Assembly (NCBI GenBank): GCA_035570275.1
Contig: DATMNI010000442.1
Span: 1 to 41,736 of the forward strand
DNA length: 41,736 nt
Direction of reading: 5' to 3'
Source: DATMNI01 sp035570275
Lineage (GTDB): Bacteria > Acidobacteriota > Terriglobia > Bryobacterales > Bryobacteraceae
The position numbers and the translations under genes were made by a program. Shown here piece by piece: positions 34,001 through 41,736 of this stretch. The notes under the pieces were generated by a model that ran no database searches, was not told the origin of the DNA, and worked only from the letters and a program-made list of their open reading frames with translations. How positions within the stretch are numbered: position 1 is the first letter of the stretch; each line of letters begins with the position of its first letter.

Positions 34001-34689
34001 CCGCCGAACTCGGCCGTCAGATTCGAGGTTTGGAGGGTGAACTGTTCAATGGCTTCTACCGACGGTTGGATCTCGTCGGAAACCTGCGTGGAATACGGGT
34101 CGTCGGACTGCTGGCCTTCGAACACGACCTTGAAATTCGCCGCGCCTCCATTAATAGAGATGTTGTTCCACCCGTTGAAATAGGCGCCTGGCGTCATTTG
34201 GATAAAGGACAGTGGATTCCGGATTGCCCCCGCGCCGATGCCGAAATTGATGGGAAGCTCGGCGATCAGGTTGCCAGCAACCGTCATGGACTGCTCGGCG
34301 TTCTCAGTCCGCAGTTGGGTCGATTCCGACGTTACCGTGACCGATTCCGTGGCCGAACCAACCGCCAGCACCACGTCGACGCGCGTGGTGACGGCGACCT
34401 GCACCTGTATATTGGTCTGTTCGTATTTGCTGAAGCCCGCCTGCTCGACGGCGAGCTTGTACGTGCCTACCGGCAATTGCAGCAGCGAGTAGTTGCCGGT
34501 TCCCGTGCTGACGGTGTCGGACTTAGCGCCCGTCTCCGTATTGGTGAGAACCACCTGGGCGCCCGGGATCAGTGCGCCGGCGGGATCCGAGACCGTTCCC
34601 GTAATGGCGCCGCGGTTGCTTTGGCCAAACAGCGGCCCGGACAGCGACCACGATAAAAGAAAAACTGCGAGTTGCAACTGAGTCTTCAC
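31045..34689 (-). CDS. Oar-like TonB-dependent outer membrane receptor
   Basis: A 1214-residue outer-membrane protein of the acidobacterial type. Signal peptide (LAVFLLSWSLSGPLFGQ), then a carboxypeptidase regulatory-like beta domain at about 27-110 (GAITGTVSDPAGALIPGAQV, GTYKLAVEQAGF), a plug at roughly 130-260 (NGWNNISINGGAANFKVVFE, GGGGIYNFSSKSGTNQLHGS) and a beta barrel with the aromatic end IVARIDF. Likely imports large substrates using TonB energy; ligand unknown. The start is GTG at 34689 with GGAGGGG upstream and a TATAAT-type -10 further up. No TonB-box was assigned. Confidence 0.9.
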   Translation of the reverse strand: MKTQLQLAVFLLSWSLSGPLFGQSNRGAITGTVSDPAGALIPGAQVVLTNTETGAKSDTVSTGTGNYSLLQLPVGTYKLAVEQAGFSKYEQTNIQVQVAVTTRVDVVLAVGSATESVTVTSESTQLRTENAEQSMTVAGNLIAELPINFGIGAGAIRNPLSFIQMTPGAYFNGWNNISINGGAANFKVVFEGQQSDDPYSTQVSDEIQPSVEAIEQFTLQTSNLTAEFGGVGGGGIYNFSSKSGTNQLHGSAYSYIENTALNAGIPFTDDGTGQHQKVVKHLADYGFTVGGPVWIPRLYNGKNKTFFFFNLERYRDREALYNGITTVPNAEFLTGNLSNNLLVTGNRNLGTDFAGRAIIQNAIYDPTSAVTDSSGRRVLQVFPNNAIPQSRIDPVSAKILAQFPKPNIGNDLFVNNFAETGDFYKLQQLPSLKVDQNFGSKFKVSGFLESQSTTKSNGVDGLPAVLSQVRIQYIRSQLARLNADYTISPTLLFHFGAGYQQHRNPDTVPPVSANYDNTQLGIVGAPGTGFPRIGGIGDNVYGGMTPSFGPGSRNLFIGRRLSGLPTLSWVHQNHTYKIGVEYKYDTTNYSSKTNTSPAYSFSGAETSQQLYGQVLPTGTGIGSAWASFLLGNYDSLSAGNGQALFYRRTSWALFAQDSWKLTKKLTLDYGLRWDLQQPIQELHNRIASFSPTTPNPNAGGLPGGVMYEGSGPGRCNCQFAATYPYAIAPRFGVAYQINAKTVIRAGWGLSYGPLVPLLTDPSASSMGFNTVTIPSPGNGVGAGFLSQRLVFNQAALFGAQYDPGLNVVPGGGIQSAPAQVDRNSGRPSRVNQWNISLQREVIKDLVVEAAYVGNHGVWEANGSSQGFYDASVGNLINYDAVSPAVLAAHGLGDLTNANTRSLLSSTIGSAAAVAAGFTAPYAGFPSTASVLQSLRPFPQYSSIGQYQAPLGDSWYDALQTKVIKRFSHGLTASATYTFSKTLDSTTNAGSIYDRGSFKGLAVNDYPHLFSLSVDYTIPAIGPVKRSRIARAILSDWRVTSLDTIQSGDLLASPTSSNSIGSYVSTGYTRMVRVSGQPLYLININCNCIDPTQQTVLNPAAWQNQAAGVPGSNIVYYNDFRGQRRPIVSGGLGKAFRIREKASFSVRAEFFNLFNQLLSLPNPSTGSPQNPPTRSNSGLLTGGFGYLNYSGISANSVSSSLPTPRTGQIVARIDF

Positions 34690-34718
34690 GGACCCCTCCA
34701 GATTCTGACCTTGCGGTG

Positions 34719-34724
34719 ATTATA
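34719..34724 (-). promoter_or_regulatory. -10-like TATAAT for the receptor gene
   Basis: Gene-strand TATAAT (plus strand ATTATA) lies 30-35 bp upstream of the GTG start in otherwise GC-rich DNA. No matching -35 was seen. Confidence 0.35.
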
Positions 34725-34825
34725 TATCAACTTTCCCAAGCGGAGCCATTGGTCTCATTGCTCCCGTGCGCGTCGCAGCTTCCCCAGGCGCTTGCCAAGC
34801 TGCCCGAGAAAACCGTAAAGTACAT

Positions 34826-34996
34826 CTTGTGGGGCAGGTCGTTAGGGGTACCCTCTGGGTCCGGCGGATTGGCAATCCGCCTTGTGGGGCAGGTTGTTAA
34901 CCTGCGGCGGATTGGCAATCCGCCCGCCGGGAGTTGGCGCGCAGCCGAACCTCCACAAGCTACGTTCGAGAGTGCCGAGGATTGGCAATCCGCCTG
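34826..34996. repeat. Cluster of REP-like palindromes
   Basis: GGCGGATTGGCAATCCGCC occurs exactly at 34863-34881 and 34906-34924 (9+1+9 palindrome); its core recurs at 34980-34990. GCAGGTTGTTAACCTGC at 34889-34905 is a second palindrome (7+3+7). CTTGTGGGGCAGGT is repeated at 34826-34839 and 34881-34894. The cluster occupies the gap before the cytochrome gene and is 1.7 kb from a RAYT remnant. The rest of the 34690-35003 gap holds the receptor promoter. Confidence 0.9.
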
Positions 34997-35003
34997 CCGA
35001 GGA

Positions 35004-36569
35004 ATGGACACGCGGATTGGACACGCCCCGCGGAACCAGGCAGCGGCTCTTTGTGCCGCGTGTATGATGCTATTGCTCGCCATCCCTGCCCTGTTTGTCG
35101 GCAACCACGCCTGCTCCGAATGCCACGCCGCCATCTACCGGAGCTATAGCCGTACTCCCATGGCGATTAGCAGCGGCCGCGACCTGCGCCCGCTGACTCC
35201 GGGATCGTTCCGCCACGCCGCTTCCCAAGTCCGGTATGACATCGATGCCAACGGCCTGGTCCGGCTCTCCAAGGGCGCGACGCGAGACCAACGCCAGCTC
35301 GACTACTACATCGGATCGGGTGCTGCCGGCCGCAGTTTTGGCTACGTCCGCGACGGATTCCTCTTCGAGGCCCCCGTCACCTGGTACGCGCAAACCGGTG
35401 CCTGGGACGTCTCGCCCGGCTACGCGTCCGATTCTGCATCCCGCTGGAGCCGGCCCATCGAGCCGTCCTGCCTCTTCTGCCACGCCAGCCAGACCCGCTG
35501 GCGCGCGGGCACGCTAAATGCCTATGCCGATCCGGCTTTTGACCAGAACGGTGTGGCTTGCGAGCGCTGCCACGGACCCGGTTCCTTGCACATTGCAGGC
35601 AAGGCCAGGATGGTGAACCCCGCCAGGCTGCCGCCGGAGCGCCGCGATGCCGTTTGTGCGCAGTGCCATCTGTCCGGCCAGTCCCGCGTGGCCCGTGCGG
35701 GCCGCCAACTCACAGACTATAGCCCGGGCGACGTTTTGTCCGATTTCGTCGCCTATTTCGTGGCCGCCTCGGTACCCACGGCGCCGGGCGGCTTCCAGGT
35801 CAATAGCCACGTGGAGAAGCTGGCGGAGAGTGCCTGCAAGCGCTCTGCCGGCGACCGCCTGTGGTGCGGCACTTGCCATGACCCGCACACCGTGCCGCCT
35901 CCATCGGAACGTGCCGCATGGTTTCGCGCCAGGTGCCGCACCTGCCATGAGGCGGCCCAGTGCGCCCGCGGCTCCGATTGCACCGGGTGCCACATGCCCA
36001 AGAGCCGTGCCGCCGATGCCGGCCACGGCGTCTTCACGGACCACAGCATCCCTCGGATCGCTTCTTCCGTACCACCGGGCCGCGTCCAGCCCGCCGCCCA
36101 GCCCGGCATCCAGGCCGTTGCCTCGTGGAACCTCCGCGGCTGGTCCGCCGCCGACACGGGAGATCGCGAATTGGGCCTCGCCTATGCCGAAGTGGGCGTC
36201 CGCACAGGCAGCCGCCGGCAACAGGCCGAAGCCATCCGTCTGCTCACGGCCGCGTCCCAGGATGCCGAGGTGCAGGTTCGCCTGGCCGACCTGCAGGAAC
36301 GCGCCGGCAACTCCAGCCGCGCTCTGGTGCTTTACCAGGCAGCCTTGCGCCAAGACCCCAACGCCGTGGTCGCCCTGGTCAACCTGGGCCGATTGTACGG
36401 TTCCAGCGGCCTCCTGGACCAAGCCATCGCGCTCTGGCGCGAGGCGTTGAAGCGCAACCCTTGCCTGGCCGAGGCGGGCGCAAATCTGCAAATCGCGTTG
36501 CGCGCGAAAAACGACACGGCCGGCGGGGAAGCGGTCCGGCGCAGCCAGGAGTTTTGTTCGTTCGAGTAA
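35004..36569 (+). CDS. Exported seven-haem c-type cytochrome with TPR C-terminus
   Basis: A 521-residue secreted multihaem protein with seven CXXCH sites: CSECH near the N-terminus, then CLFCH, CERCH, CAQCH, CGTCH, CRTCH and CTGCH. The last 130 residues are TPR-like (AEVQVRLADLQERAGNSSRA, LYQAALRQDPNAVVALVNLG). Signal peptide: MMLLLAIPALFVGNHA. The open frame extends back into the palindromic repeats; ATG 35004 is used, but ATG 35064, right at the hydrophobic stretch, may be the true start. Same architecture as the eight-haem protein at 9.7 kb. Electron partner unknown. Confidence 0.85.
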   Translation: MDTRIGHAPRNQAAALCAACMMLLLAIPALFVGNHACSECHAAIYRSYSRTPMAISSGRDLRPLTPGSFRHAASQVRYDIDANGLVRLSKGATRDQRQLDYYIGSGAAGRSFGYVRDGFLFEAPVTWYAQTGAWDVSPGYASDSASRWSRPIEPSCLFCHASQTRWRAGTLNAYADPAFDQNGVACERCHGPGSLHIAGKARMVNPARLPPERRDAVCAQCHLSGQSRVARAGRQLTDYSPGDVLSDFVAYFVAASVPTAPGGFQVNSHVEKLAESACKRSAGDRLWCGTCHDPHTVPPPSERAAWFRARCRTCHEAAQCARGSDCTGCHMPKSRAADAGHGVFTDHSIPRIASSVPPGRVQPAAQPGIQAVASWNLRGWSAADTGDRELGLAYAEVGVRTGSRRQQAEAIRLLTAASQDAEVQVRLADLQERAGNSSRALVLYQAALRQDPNAVVALVNLGRLYGSSGLLDQAIALWREALKRNPCLAEAGANLQIALRAKNDTAGGEAVRRSQEFCSFE

Positions 36570-36608
36570 GCGGCGCCGGAACCGATCTGCGTACATGACG
36601 CCCGCGCG

Positions 36609-36900
36609 GTGCGCCACCAAGGTGGGACAGACTATCGTCTTTCGTGGTCTGTCATGCCTCGCCAGGCACTCGCCGGCGTAGTTTTGAACGCGGGCCTGGA
36701 TGGGGAGACGGTTCGCCGCTTCAACCAACTCCATGCGTGCGTGGTCATGCCCAATCACGTCCACGCGATCTCCGACGGGACACCGCCATGCCCACCATCA
36801 TGCGATGGGTCAAAGAGAGAAACATGGCAAGGTCAAGCGCGGGCTGGGTTACAGACGACACAACCCGATCATCTGTTTCACTTTGGCCCGACCCGAATGT
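36609..36900 (+). pseudogene. RAYT (REP-associated Y1 transposase) remnant
   Basis: The motif LHACVVMPNHVHAI holds the HUH pair (HVH) of Y1/TnpA_REP transposases. A shift near 36785 moves the reading to another frame with MPTIMRWVKERNMARSSAGW, the next conserved block of these proteins. The N-terminal part and the catalytic tyrosine helix are not recognisable. This is a decayed fragment, near the REP-like cluster at 34.9 kb. The rest of the 36570-37083 gap shows nothing else. Confidence 0.65.
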
Positions 36901-37083
36901 AGAATCGCCGCGATGGATGTGTGAGGTCGCCCTCACCACCGAATATAGGGTAATAGAGTGCGCGATATGCCCCAGTAAAGGAATTCCAGCCCTGAAAGTG
37001 TTGAAGTTCTCGACGTGTTTTCAGCGATTCCTCTCTGGTCACGCAAATGCACGTCCCTTTATTCCGGACTGGAGACTACGACC

Positions 37084-38151
37084 ATGAACTTCGACCAAGC
37101 CCCGATGCTGGTGATCTGGGAAGTGACTCAAGCCTGCGACCTGGCGTGCGTGCACTGCCGGGCTTCGGCCCAAAGCGAGCGCAACCCAACCGAACTGAGC
37201 ACCGAACAAGGCTATCGCCTGCTCGACGAAATCCGCTCGTTCGGTGAGCCCCTGATGGTTTTCACCGGCGGCGACCCGCTCAAGCGGCCGGATCTCTTCG
37301 ACCTGATCCGCTATTCGGTGAAAATCGGGCTTCGCACCAACGTCACACCCAGCGCCACGCCGCTGCTCACCGCCCAAGCCATCGACAGGTTCAAGCAAGC
37401 CGGCGTTACACGCATGGCCATCAGCGTGGATGGTCACGACGCCGCCAGCCACGACGATTTCCGCGGCGTCCCGGGCACCTTCGACCGCGCCATGTTCGCC
37501 CTGGGCCACGCCCGCGATATCGGTCTCGACACCCAGTTCCAGACCACGGTCACCCGCCGCAATATGGAGCACTTGCCCGAAATCGCCGAAATCGTCAAGC
37601 AGATGGGCTCCAAAATGTGGAGCCTGTTCTTCCTGATCGTCACCGGCCGCGCGCTGGAAAACGACGACCTCCGCGCCGATGAATACGAGAGCGTCTTCCA
37701 CTTCATGTACGAGCTTTCGAAGACAGCGCCATTCGGCGTCAAGACCACCGAAGCCATGCACTACCGCCGCTACGTGGCGCAGCGCATGAAAGCCGAACAC
37801 GGCGTCACCGAAAACCCAAGCGCCAAGGGCGTGGCGTTCCGCACCGCCGGGGTGAGCGACGGCAAGGGCTTCGTATTCGTGTCGCATCAGGGCGAGATCT
37901 TCCCCAGCGGCTTCCTGCCGGTGACCGGCGGCAACGTACTACAGGATTCGCTCACCGATGTCTACCGCAATTCGGAGCTTTTCAAAACCCTGCGCGACAC
38001 CACGCTACGCGAAGGCAAGTGCGGCATCTGCGAGTATCAGAAGGTCTGCGGCGGATCGCGCGCGCGGGCTTATGCGCTCACTGGCGACTTTCTGGCCGAA
38101 GATCCCCGCTGCATCTATCAGCCGCAACTGGCCGAAGCCGTGGCGGGCTAG
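37084..38151 (+). CDS. Radical SAM/SPASM-domain protein
   Basis: A 355-residue radical S-adenosylmethionine enzyme. The [4Fe-4S]-binding motif CDLACVHC lies at 18-25, followed by TGGDPLKRPDL and ISVDGHD of the barrel. A C-terminal SPASM region has CGICEYQKVCGGSRARAYA and a final Cys (EDPRC), implying auxiliary iron-sulfur clusters. Relatives include the haem d1/AhbD-type and peptide-modifying enzymes; the local context contains no recognisable precursor peptide, so the reaction is open. The ATG at 37084 is preferred because the conserved part starts immediately after it. Confidence 0.9.
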   Translation: MNFDQAPMLVIWEVTQACDLACVHCRASAQSERNPTELSTEQGYRLLDEIRSFGEPLMVFTGGDPLKRPDLFDLIRYSVKIGLRTNVTPSATPLLTAQAIDRFKQAGVTRMAISVDGHDAASHDDFRGVPGTFDRAMFALGHARDIGLDTQFQTTVTRRNMEHLPEIAEIVKQMGSKMWSLFFLIVTGRALENDDLRADEYESVFHFMYELSKTAPFGVKTTEAMHYRRYVAQRMKAEHGVTENPSAKGVAFRTAGVSDGKGFVFVSHQGEIFPSGFLPVTGGNVLQDSLTDVYRNSELFKTLRDTTLREGKCGICEYQKVCGGSRARAYALTGDFLAEDPRCIYQPQLAEAVAG

Positions 38152-38166
38152 GATGCGCGCGCCATT

Positions 38167-39805
38167 TTACGGCCTGATTGCGCGCAGGTCAGCCGAGGAG
38201 TTTTCGCCTGCGCGTACCGTAACTGTGCTGGCATCGTTGACCAGGCCGTCATCATCCCACATGGTCGCGTACCACGGTGTGGGATTGTCCCCGGCGATTG
38301 CGAGCGCGTAATACTCTCCCGGGCGAACCGCCGCGATCGCGTAGCGATCATTCGAATCGCATGGCGCGAACAACACAAATCCCTGTCGCCACATGGCTTT
38401 ATCGTGCGGGAGCAGCCTCACTGTTCCCCCGGCGCACTTCTCCACTGTGCCGCGAACGGTTCCGCCGCCAAGCTTGTAGGCGACGGTCAGCGGCTGAGCG
38501 CCGGGCAGAATTTCAACGCCTGCCTCGAGGGCATCGCGGCCGCCGATCCGAATGGAGTCGAGATAATACCGCGGCGGGGGCACCCCGGTGAGAATCTGAT
38601 ACGGGCCCGGGTAAACATTCTGGATCTGGAAGTCGCCTCTTGCGTTCCGGGATGCCGGTCAGGAAGGCGCCCGCGGGTTTATCTGCCAACCCTGCGGCGC
38701 CGGCATGGAAGGCGAGTATGACATTGGGCGGCTTAGGAGCAAGTACCCCTTCGGGAACCTCCATTACAATCTTTCCTTGGACCCGAAACGGCGCAGCAGG
38801 CCGCAACTCAAGATTTTCCAAATCATGGGCTTTCAACTGTACCCACCGGGCCGCCCATAGTCTAGGGCCCCCCTGATCCACGTTCGTGGAGATTCGCCAT
38901 TCGCCCTCGGCTACCGCCTCGAATTCAAACGTGCCGTCACCCCGGGTGTTCCGAATCAGGGCGGGCGGGCCGATGCCTTTGCTCAGCGTCACGGTGGCCT
39001 TAGGCACTGGATTGCCCCTGACATCGAGCACCACGCCACGAATGCGATGCACGGGAACCGCGGCCAGTTTGATATCCAGGTTCGAGATCTCGCCTCCGAT
39101 CCGAACCATTGCTCTTACGGCAAGTTGAGGGTCGGTTACGCCGGGATAGAAGGTCTGCGCCCAATCGAGCCGCTGATCGTCACGCGATTCCGGTGGCTTC
39201 CACGACGAAGGCGCGATGGCGGACAACAGCCAGGCGCCGGGGACGTCAAGATCCGTGACGCTGAACTCTCCCTTCTCGTTGGTCTTCGTTTGGCGAGAAA
39301 TGCCCGTGCACGAAGGCATTTTGCACAACCAGCTCTCTCCCCAAAGCAACTGGAGGCTGGCGTTTGGGACGGGCTCTTTCACGTAATCCAACACTCTTCC
39401 CGAGATCTTGCCGATCGGCGGCATTTTGACTTCAAGGCGCACCGGGTCGCCGCCGGCGGTAACCTGAAACGGCCGGCCGCCACGCTCCACCAGGAAACAT
39501 TGGCCGCATTCCCGTTCGAAATCTTCGTCCACAAGAAAATTGGGAATGGGCCAGAAGCCGCGAGCCGTATAGTTCGCGGTATAAGTGCCAGCTTTTACGG
39601 CCTCGATCCGAAAATGCCCCTGGGAGTCAGTGGTCGCCGTGTAGGCGACCTCCCCAGCCTGAACCAGATTTACGGCAACCCCGGGGATATCGATGCCACT
39701 CACGGAGTTGACTACATGCCCGTCCACCGTTTGCGCGGCGAAAGCGGCCGCCGCCAGCATTGATGCGATGAGGATCACACGCAACACACAGTTTTCGTAC
39801 GACAT
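38167..39805 (-). pseudogene. Carboxypeptidase regulatory-like domain protein, frameshifted
   Basis: A secreted protein with signal peptide (VILIASMLAAAAFA) and several beta-sandwich repeats of the carboxypeptidase regulatory-like type: HVVNSVSGIDIPGVAVNLVQ, KISGRVLDYVKEPVPNASLQ and RIRGVVLDVRGNPVPKATVT. Near 38650 the reading moves to another frame, where the same protein continues (ARGDFQIQNVYPGPYQILTG, GTVRGTVEKCAGGTVRLLPH) to a stop at 38167. Together the two pieces give about 540 residues. One indel breaks it, real or technical. Related proteins are common in Solibacter-like genomes; function unknown. It runs convergent with the radical SAM gene, 15 bp apart. Confidence 0.72.
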
Positions 39806-40014
39806 GTGGCGCCACCGCTAATGCACACCGCATGCAAGTCATGAACCGACGCGGAATCACTATTTTGGGAGCCTGGCAGTGTGGCTAATCAGCCCCGTTG
39901 TGAATACGCCGCACGTTAGTTAAAGTGTCGATTTCGCTGTGAGCCGGAGGTTCATCGGGCCAGAGCTTCCGTGAGTTAACCTGAAAACAGGAGAAGCGGC
40001 TCCAAAGGAGAACT

Positions 40015-41004
40015 ATGCAGAAGCGCAAACTTGGAAAGAGCAACCTGGAGGTTTCGGCCATCGGCCTCGGCTGCATGGGAATGAGCTTCGGTTACGGTCC
40101 GCCCAAAGACAAGCCGGAAATGATCTCGGTTATCCGGGCGGCCGTGGAACTCGGCGTCACCTTCTTCGATACTGCGGAAGTCTACGGCCCGTTCCTCAAT
40201 GAAGAACTCGTAGGTGAAGCCCTCGCGCCCCTGCGTGGGCAGGTCGCGATCGCCACGAAGTTCGGGTTCCACTTTGACGCAAGCGGCAAACAGGCGGGCT
40301 TGAACAGCCGGCCCGAGCACATCAAGGAGGCCGCTAACGCCTCGCTCAAGCGGCTCAAAACCGATGTGATCGATCTGCTCTATCAACACCGAGTTGACCC
40401 AAGTGTGCCAATCGAGGACGTGGCGGGGGCGGTGAAAGACCTGATTCAAGAAGGTAAGGTCCGCCACTTCGGACTCTCAGAGGCAGGCGTGCAGGTTATC
40501 CGCCGCGCGCATGCGGTTCAGCCCGTCACCGCCCTGCAGAGCGAATATTCATTGTGGTGGAGGGAACCTGAGGCGGAGATCCTTCCAACTCTCGAAGAAC
40601 TCGGAATCGGCTTCGTTCCGTTCAGCCCTCTGGGCAAAGGGTATCTGACCGGCAAGATCGACGAGAATACCACGTTCGATAGTACCGACTTCCGCAACAC
40701 CGTTCCTCGTTTCAACCCGGAGGCCCGGAAGGCGAACCGGGCGTTAGTAGACCTGCTGGAGACAATCGCTCAACGCAAAAAGGCGACACCGGCTCAGATC
40801 GCGCTCGCGTGGGTTCTCGCTCGGAAGCCCTGGATGGTTCCGATTCCAGGGACGACGAAACTTCATCGCTTGGAGGAGAATGTCGCGGCAGCCGCCATCG
40901 AGGTCGGCGACGAAGATCTCCGCGAAATTGAGAGCACCACATCCGAGATCAAGGTCCAAGGAGCTCGTTACTCTGAAGCCGCGCAACGGATGATCAACCG
41001 CTAA
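40015..41004 (+). CDS. Aldo/keto reductase
   Basis: NADPH-dependent aldo/keto reductase of 329 residues, closest in character to the AKR11/13-type YakC proteins. The AKR catalytic tetrad is visible: FFDTAEVYGPFLNEE (Asp and Tyr), IATKFGF (Lys) and LLYQHRVD (His). Cofactor region: SPLGKGYLTG, VPIPGTTKLHRLEEN. The ATG at 40015 has AAGGAG six bases upstream. It stands alone; the substrate is unknown. The 209-bp gap upstream shows no other gene. Confidence 0.95.
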   Translation: MQKRKLGKSNLEVSAIGLGCMGMSFGYGPPKDKPEMISVIRAAVELGVTFFDTAEVYGPFLNEELVGEALAPLRGQVAIATKFGFHFDASGKQAGLNSRPEHIKEAANASLKRLKTDVIDLLYQHRVDPSVPIEDVAGAVKDLIQEGKVRHFGLSEAGVQVIRRAHAVQPVTALQSEYSLWWREPEAEILPTLEELGIGFVPFSPLGKGYLTGKIDENTTFDSTDFRNTVPRFNPEARKANRALVDLLETIAQRKKATPAQIALAWVLARKPWMVPIPGTTKLHRLEENVAAAAIEVGDEDLREIESTTSEIKVQGARYSEAAQRMINR

Positions 41005-41026
41005 CGGCAATCGGGGAGCAACATGT

Positions 41027-41152
41027 GTCGGCATTCCCGGTTGGGGATTGATGGGCGGGAAGCTTGGAACGATTTCCGCGCGCGCTGGACATGACGTGGT
41101 ATATAGCTACGGGCGCGGCGGAGTAGTAGACAACAAACGCGGGAGGCGATGA
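41027..41152 (+). pseudogene. N-terminal remnant of an F420/NADP-type oxidoreductase
   Basis: Forty-one codons read VGIPGWGLMGGKLGTISARA then GHDVVYSYGR, the Rossmann GxGxxG start of NADPH-dependent F420-reductase-like proteins. No in-frame start codon is present and a TGA ends it at 41150-41152. The rest of the protein is missing. Confidence 0.5.
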
Positions 41153-41223
41153 CCTGACCAACGCAGTGCGGAGGCATTGCCAGCGATCCGGAAGCGATCC
41201 ACGTTGATGTCGTGGAAGTGGCC

Positions 41224-41269
41224 GGGCGCGTTTTGAAGGCGATGCCTGCTTCATCCTCAAAACGCGCCC
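41224..41269. repeat. 13-bp perfect inverted repeat upstream of exonuclease III
   Basis: GGGCGCGTTTTGA (41224-41236) and TCAAAACGCGCCC (41257-41269) pair perfectly around a 20-nt loop, which itself begins AGGCGATGCCT, a 4-bp stem. It may be a terminator, a cruciform or a recombination end; it lies 71 bp before the next gene. Confidence 0.75.
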
Positions 41270-41339
41270 TACGCAAACTAATTACTTGCATTGTGACACT
41301 CGGGTCAGGACAGAATGTTTTTCGCGTGAGGCCGGGCCA

Positions 41340-41736
41340 TTGAAGATCGCCACTTTTAACATCAACAACATCAACAAGCGTCTGCATAATCTCACGGCGT
41401 GGCTCGCCAGGGCGCAGCCCGACGTCGTCTGCCTCCAGGAGCTCAAGGTAGAGCAGCGAGCATTTCCGGCAAGTTCCCTTCGTGACCTCGGCTACCGCGG
41501 AGTCTGGCTAGGCGAACGTTCCTGGAACGGCGTAGCGATCCTGGCGAGGGAGTGCGATCCGGTGCTGACGCGATCCAGCTTGCCTGGGAATCCTGAGGAT
41601 CGCCAGGCACGCTATATCGAGGCGGCGGTAAATGGTGTGCTGATCACTTCCATCTACCTGCCGAACGGAAATCCTCAACCCGGTCCGAAGTTCGATTACA
41701 AATTGGCCTGGTTCGAACGTTTAATCGAGCACGGCG
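41340..41736 (+). CDS. xth: Exodeoxyribonuclease III (5' part, runs off the window)
   Basis: The first 132 residues of an ExoIII-type AP endonuclease. Start TTG at 41340 (preceded by GTGAGG), reading MKIATFNINNINKRLHNL. The metal-binding Asn7 and Glu34 (VVCLQELKV) are present, as are GYRGVWLGERSWNGVAIL and ITSIYLPNGNP. The enzyme repairs abasic sites. The gene is cut by the right window edge. Confidence 0.92.
   Translation, partial: MKIATFNINNINKRLHNLTAWLARAQPDVVCLQELKVEQRAFPASSLRDLGYRGVWLGERSWNGVAILARECDPVLTRSSLPGNPEDRQARYIEAAVNGVLITSIYLPNGNPQPGPKFDYKLAWFERLIEHG

Noticed and set aside
32968..34656. Long plus-strand frame antisense to the receptor gene
   Set aside because: No recognisable domain; the minus-strand receptor is complete with signal peptide, plug and C-terminal aromatic residue.
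41224..41269. Integron attC site
   Set aside because: The inverted repeat lacks the RYYYAAC/GTTRRRY core boxes, and no integrase or cassette row is present.

Overview
This GC-rich window looks like a chromosomal segment of an Acidobacteriota bacterium, most likely of the Solibacter/Bryobacter group. Supporting families are the paired DUF1549/DUF1553 (PSD1) and DUF1501 genes, a very large Oar-like TonB-dependent receptor with an N-terminal carboxypeptidase-regulatory domain, a CRTAC1 (VCBS/FG-GAP plus ASPIC/UnbV) protein coupled to a TPR protein, two multihaem cytochrome/TPR proteins, DUF2911, Uma2, and several families of short dispersed repeats. The taxonomic placement is inference. No rRNA, tRNA or CRISPR array was recognised.

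Layout. 1-9.0 kb is almost all minus strand: NicO-type metal transporter, DUF2911 protein, MDR oxidoreductase, then a tight run VOC -> nucleoside hydrolase -> unknown secreted protein -> lytic-transglycosylase-like protein. 9.1-16.9 kb is plus strand: Uma2 nuclease, eight-haem cytochrome, PSD1 and DUF1501. 16.9-24.4 kb is minus strand: VapBC pair, CusF-like lipoprotein, TPR and CRTAC1 genes, then a decayed CRISPR-Cas locus. In that locus a Cas8-like gene with a 3' frameshift leads into a 630-codon frame whose first third is a Cas7 (Cst2/DevR) protein and whose last two thirds are an aldehyde dehydrogenase lacking its N-terminus. 24.5-30.9 kb is mixed accessory DNA: SMP-30-like propeller, frameshifted GxxExxY gene between inverted 8-bp repeat arrays, PEBP protein, divergent exported msrA and msrB, broken TPR/unknown genes, and a second PIN toxin-antitoxin pair. 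31.0-41.7 kb holds the TonB-dependent receptor, a seven-haem cytochrome/TPR protein next to REP-like palindromes and a RAYT transposase remnant, a radical SAM/SPASM protein, a frameshifted secreted protein, an aldo/keto reductase, an oxidoreductase remnant, and the 5' part of exonuclease III running off the right edge.

The main finding is the in-frame Cas7-aldehyde dehydrogenase chimera: both partners are truncated at the join, and no cas5, cas3, cas6, cas1/2 or array is present. A second pattern is that seven genes carry a short tandem duplication (7-15 nt) over or immediately before the stop codon. Several genes are frameshifted, so sequencing or assembly indels must be excluded before calling them pseudogenes.
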